NCBI GenBank assembly: GCA_026391455.1 | Contig: JAPLEH010000069.1 | Location: 1-64,000, forward strand | Direction of reading: 5' to 3' | Length of the DNA: 64,000 nt | Source of the DNA: Bacteroidota bacterium | Lineage (GTDB): Bacteria > Bacteroidota > Bacteroidia > Chitinophagales > Chitinophagaceae | Shown here: positions 60,484-64,000 of the stretch, in pieces | Position numbering within the stretch: the stretch's first letter is position 1 | Layout of the letters: the number at the start of each line of letters is the position of its first letter | The notes under the pieces: generated by a model | Told to the model about the DNA's origin: nothing | Seen by the model: the letters and a program-made list of their open reading frames with translations, nothing else | Databases searched by the model: none | Program-made: the position numbers and the translations under genes

Positions 60484-61629
60484 TCACTTAGCCAGAATCA
60501 AATTATAAAAATCCTTATACTTGTTTGCCATTGTTACCAACGAAAATCTTGTCGCCAGATCTTTAAGTGCATTCTCAGTCAATTCTTTCCTTTTGTCGGG
60601 ATCACGCAATAAGGTAAGAACTTCGCGGGTGAGGCCTGCAACACTAAATGGTTCAGCTAATAGGCCCGTTTTATTGTGTATTACTATTTCATTGCCCGCC
60701 GGGAGATCAAAAGTTACAACTGGAATACCAGCAGCAAAGGCATCCAGAAAAACCAGACCAAATGGCTCCCAATAACTTGGAAGCAACGCGATATCATACT
60801 GTTGTATCTTTTCAACAATATCAGACTGGTAACCATGAAAAACCACCTGATCTTCAAGATGCTTATCTTTAATTATAGATTGCAGATCAGGAATATAAGA
60901 TCCGGTACCCATAATATGGAGTAAGGCATAAATACCATGTGATTTCAATTCCTCTACTACTTCTACAGCATATCTATGTCCCTTACGTTCAACAATCCGG
61001 CCCGAAATAACAAGATGAATTTCATTACCAACCCGTTTAACTGAATTTTCGTTCTTTCGTGCAAGAACAAAATCATAGCCGTGATAAATAACAGCGGATT
61101 TACATTTTTCTCCAAGATGTGCCCGGCTGTAAAAATCCTTCATCAGATTAGAAATATATACTACACCATTCATTCTGGAAGTGACCCATTTTGTTAATTT
61201 ATAATGGAAAGATTTTTTTAATTCCGGTACCACTTCCAGCCCGAACTTATTCATATATGCATCATTATAACCGTGTACAGTGGTAACTACGGGAATGGCA
61301 ACTTTCCTGTAAATATTCAAGAGGGACATCCATATCTCCGCGTGTCGCAGATGGCAATGAACGAGATCTGCTTCAGCTTCCTTTACTCTTCTGTTGAGCC
61401 ATAATATATTTCCAAATGACCATAAATATCTATACCTTTTATACTGTACGTGAACACCGGCAGCAAGAATCTTTGAACCAATAACGGTTGCTTCAGATTC
61501 GTGATTAATATGATGCAGAATCAGGCAACTTACCTGAATATCTGCATTACGTAATGCTGGCAAAAAGCTAATAAGTAAATTTTCTGCGCCGCCCAAATCC
61601 CTGATATTGATAACGTGAACAATTTTCAT
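60484..61629 (-). CDS. Family 4 glycosyltransferase
   Basis: MKIVHVINIRDLGGAENLLISFLPAL; LVHCHLRHAEIW; PSYWEPFGLVFLDAFAAGIPVVTFDLPAGNEIV. Confidence 0.92.
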   Translation of the reverse strand: MKIVHVINIRDLGGAENLLISFLPALRNADIQVSCLILHHINHESEATVIGSKILAAGVHVQYKRYRYLWSFGNILWLNRRVKEAEADLVHCHLRHAEIWMSLLNIYRKVAIPVVTTVHGYNDAYMNKFGLEVVPELKKSFHYKLTKWVTSRMNGVVYISNLMKDFYSRAHLGEKCKSAVIYHGYDFVLARKNENSVKRVGNEIHLVISGRIVERKGHRYAVEVVEELKSHGIYALLHIMGTGSYIPDLQSIIKDKHLEDQVVFHGYQSDIVEKIQQYDIALLPSYWEPFGLVFLDAFAAGIPVVTFDLPAGNEIVIHNKTGLLAEPFSVAGLTREVLTLLRDPDKRKELTENALKDLATRFSLVTMANKYKDFYNLILAK

Positions 61630-61688
61630 AAAGTCATTTTCCTCATTTATGGCTTTAATTTCCCCGGAAAAGTAACAGACAATCGGTA

Positions 61689-62633
61689 TTAATTACTTTT
61701 TTTGCATCTCGCCTCCACGCCATTGCCACCGTATTCGCAATAAATATCGGTAGCACCAAGGTTTTCCAGCGTTTTACGTATACTTCCTTTTGACCTGAAA
61801 CGTTTGTACCAATCCGTCAGGGAATCGTGTGTATCCAGGTAAGCCCATTCTTCCTGCATTTGTTCATTGAGTTCAGGGAATGCACGGTAGTAAGTGATCA
61901 CCGGTGAAATCCGGTTCAGGAAAATACTGAGCAGTTTATTTTTACTGAATCGTTTATGCAGGGGCAAATAGCGATTCACCAATTTTTTGGTATAAGCGAT
62001 CGTAAAATCGGGATTTTTTTTCTTAAGAAAACGCCTGTACAAAAATGCGGTCCGCAAAAAATACGATTTTTCAAAGGTGTAATGGTCTATCACCAGGTGT
62101 CCGCCTTTCTTTACAAGCCTGAAAAGGTCTTCGATCGTTTTTTCCGTATTGGGCGTGTGTTGTATTACCCCGATGCAGATAACGATATCGAAGATTTCGG
62201 GTTCAAATGGCATATCATTGATATCTGCCTGAATTACTTTGTGCCGTTCATTTACCGGACAATTTTCACGGTTTACTTCCACAGCGGTACTGATGTCTGA
62301 GGAAATCAGGTAAGCTCCTTTATCCAATAGTATTTCGGTGAAACGACCGGCACCACAACCAGCTTCGAGTACCAGTTTGCCACGAATGGAATCACTCAAT
62401 TCTCCGAGGCATTTTTCCACCCGTTTACGGCTGATTGTGGTGCCTGTAAAGGAATCGAGTTGTGTCTTTCTAAAAGCCTTCCATTGATCCCCGAAAAGCG
62501 ATGCATAAGCGCCGCTTTCCACAAATCGGGGTATCTCATTTACAATTGGAATTTTCTGATTTTTACTTACTAAAAAACCGCCTTCTTCGCGGAACTTCAT
62601 TTTGTCTTTCTGTGAGTAGTAGGTTGGGAACAT
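61689..62633 (-). CDS. Class I SAM-dependent methyltransferase with Trm112-like N-terminus
   Basis: VLEAGCGAGRFTEILLDKGAYL; IPIVNEIPRFV. Start trimmed from 62684 to the ATG at 62633, one base after the upstream stop. Confidence 0.85.
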   Translation of the reverse strand: MFPTYYSQKDKMKFREEGGFLVSKNQKIPIVNEIPRFVESGAYASLFGDQWKAFRKTQLDSFTGTTISRKRVEKCLGELSDSIRGKLVLEAGCGAGRFTEILLDKGAYLISSDISTAVEVNRENCPVNERHKVIQADINDMPFEPEIFDIVICIGVIQHTPNTEKTIEDLFRLVKKGGHLVIDHYTFEKSYFLRTAFLYRRFLKKKNPDFTIAYTKKLVNRYLPLHKRFSKNKLLSIFLNRISPVITYYRAFPELNEQMQEEWAYLDTHDSLTDWYKRFRSKGSIRKTLENLGATDIYCEYGGNGVEARCKKSN

Positions 62634-62634
62634 T

Positions 62635-63729
62635 TTACTGTTTAAATAGTTTGAAATATTTTTTAAACAAAACGGGCAATGCATATTCCTCTTCGGCGAA
62701 GTTTCTGGCAGAAGAAGACAGGCGTTGCCTTGTGGAAGTGTCCCTGATCAGATGGTTTATTTGTGTTACGAGATCGTTTACATTTTCAGATTCATACAGC
62801 AATCCATTGCTATTATGCGATATCATGTTGTTTACGCCCCAAACATTGCTGGCGATCACGGGCAATCCGCAGGCTAATGCCTGCATGATGGAGTTGCTCA
62901 TAGTTTCACCGAAAGTGGCATGTACATATATATCGAGCGATTGCATAAAGCCCAGCAACTGGTGTTCGCCGAGCATGCCGGCAAACTCAACCTGTTCTGC
63001 AATACTAAGGTCTGTTGCCAACTGTCTGGTGGAGGCCATGGTAACGCCATCGCCGGCTATTTTCAGCGTTAGTTTAATGTCGGGTGTTTGTTGTACCAGT
63101 TGTGCAAAGGCTTTGAGTAAAGTAGCGTGGTCTTTGATCGGTTGCATCCGGCTTTGCATGCCGATCACCCATTCGCGGGTCGTGTCGCGGGGTGGTGCGG
63201 GCCGGTAGAGTTCAGTATCGAGACCATTGGGGATTACTACACCGATACGCTGAAATCGTTTAAGGGGTATAGCCTTGTATGCATCATCCCTGGATTCGGG
63301 TGTAAGAAATACAATGGTATCAGCATAGCGGGCAGATAACCGCAACCATTTCCATTCCATTTTCCCTTTCAGGTGATGAGCCTGTGTTTCCCGCACCATA
63401 ATCCGGGTCTTGCGATGAAATATTTTATACCATAATGCCGGAAGTATATAGGATGTGCTGTGCAGGAATATAATATCCGGTCTGGTAGCACGGATGGCAC
63501 GATATGTTTTTGTATAAAACGAAAGATCAAGTCCTTTCTTTTTTTTCACCGACCAATTCGGAATACCCAGGTCTTTACATTGACGGAGGTAATCTTCCCG
63601 TACCTCTTCTACGCCGCAAAACACAGCACTGGTGTTGAATTCTTTGGCCGTATCGGCTTTGGCAAGTGAAAAGAATACACTACCGTGTCCGCCTAATCCG
63701 CTGTATAATACGTGTACAATATTTTTCAT
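62635..63729 (-). CDS. Family 4 glycosyltransferase
   Basis: VHVLYSGLGGHGSVFF; IGMQSRMQPIKDHATLLKAF; YVHATFGETMSNSIMQALACGLPVIASNVWG. Confidence 0.9.
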   Translation of the reverse strand: MKNIVHVLYSGLGGHGSVFFSLAKADTAKEFNTSAVFCGVEEVREDYLRQCKDLGIPNWSVKKKKGLDLSFYTKTYRAIRATRPDIIFLHSTSYILPALWYKIFHRKTRIMVRETQAHHLKGKMEWKWLRLSARYADTIVFLTPESRDDAYKAIPLKRFQRIGVVIPNGLDTELYRPAPPRDTTREWVIGMQSRMQPIKDHATLLKAFAQLVQQTPDIKLTLKIAGDGVTMASTRQLATDLSIAEQVEFAGMLGEHQLLGFMQSLDIYVHATFGETMSNSIMQALACGLPVIASNVWGVNNMISHNSNGLLYESENVNDLVTQINHLIRDTSTRQRLSSSARNFAEEEYALPVLFKKYFKLFKQ

Positions 63730-63738
63730 GAGATCATT

Positions 63739-64000
63739 TTACATCCAGCGGTTATACCAAAGCTGGAACATAAAGAAATTCCACAAAAGCGGGAAGTGAA
63801 AATTATTACCGGCATAATAGGCATCGAGCTCTTTGCGCAACATGGATGCCTGCAGCATGCCATGTTTGGCCACCGCTTGTTCGCCGAGGTGTTCTTCAAA
63901 AAGAAATTTCAGGTCATTTCTGAACCAGTCGTGCAGCGGTACAGAGAAACCCATTTTCGGGCGCTCCATTATAGCCTGCGGAACATATTTATGAACGATC
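63739..64000 (-). CDS. Asparagine synthase-like amidotransferase, C-terminal part (runs off the window)
   Basis: VPQAIMERPKMGFSVPLHDWFRNDLKFLFEEHL is an AsnB C-terminal region; ORF open to the window end. Confidence 0.82.
   Translation of the reverse strand, partial: IVHKYVPQAIMERPKMGFSVPLHDWFRNDLKFLFEEHLGEQAVAKHGMLQASMLRKELDAYYAGNNFHFPLLWNFFMFQLWYNRWM

Noticed and set aside
62634-62684. N-terminal 17 residues of the 331-aa methyltransferase ORF (MHCPFCLKNISNYLNSK)
   Set aside because: They overlap the glycosyltransferase 3' end in another frame. An ATG one base after that stop (62633) is a better start.

Overview
The window is a Bacteroidota chromosome segment, most likely Chitinophagaceae-like. 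That placement is inferred from gene content and TAnnTTTG-type promoters. From left to right: (1) 1-620, a tandemly repeated GIY-YIG ORF flanking a tRNA-Arg(CCG) gene whose D-loop carries a 28-bp palindromic insertion. (2) ~620-11,700, an AT-rich accessory/defence-type island. It holds an unrecognised 922-aa protein coupled to a calcineurin-like metallophosphoesterase, a three-gene ABC-3C-type conflict operon (PD-(D/E)XK protein, small middle component, Rad50-like ABC ATPase), a divergent XRE/SymE pair with a palindromic operator, and RhuM. (3) 11.8-19.9 kb, MobA-like, XdhC, two paralogous Tat-dependent molybdenum hydroxylase pairs and a cytochrome c. (4) 20.3-37.1 kb, a beta-1,3-glucan utilisation locus without SusC/D. 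It contains two GH17-like proteins, a GPH/MFS transporter, a putative GH149-like phosphorylase, GH16, a multi-CBM lipoprotein, a glycosidase fused to a probable beta-barrel, and a divergent membrane-anchored propeller/Y_Y_Y/LuxR regulator. (5) 37.8-44.0 kb, a zeaxanthin-type carotenoid operon with a sigma factor and a CarH/LitR-like B12 photoreceptor regulator. Two matching 30-bp inverted-repeat elements lie upstream of the sigma gene. (6) 44.0-64.0 kb, an exopolysaccharide cluster containing a degenerate recombinant pseudogene remnant and intergenic short-period repeats. All product calls come from reading the sequence and motifs; no database search was run.
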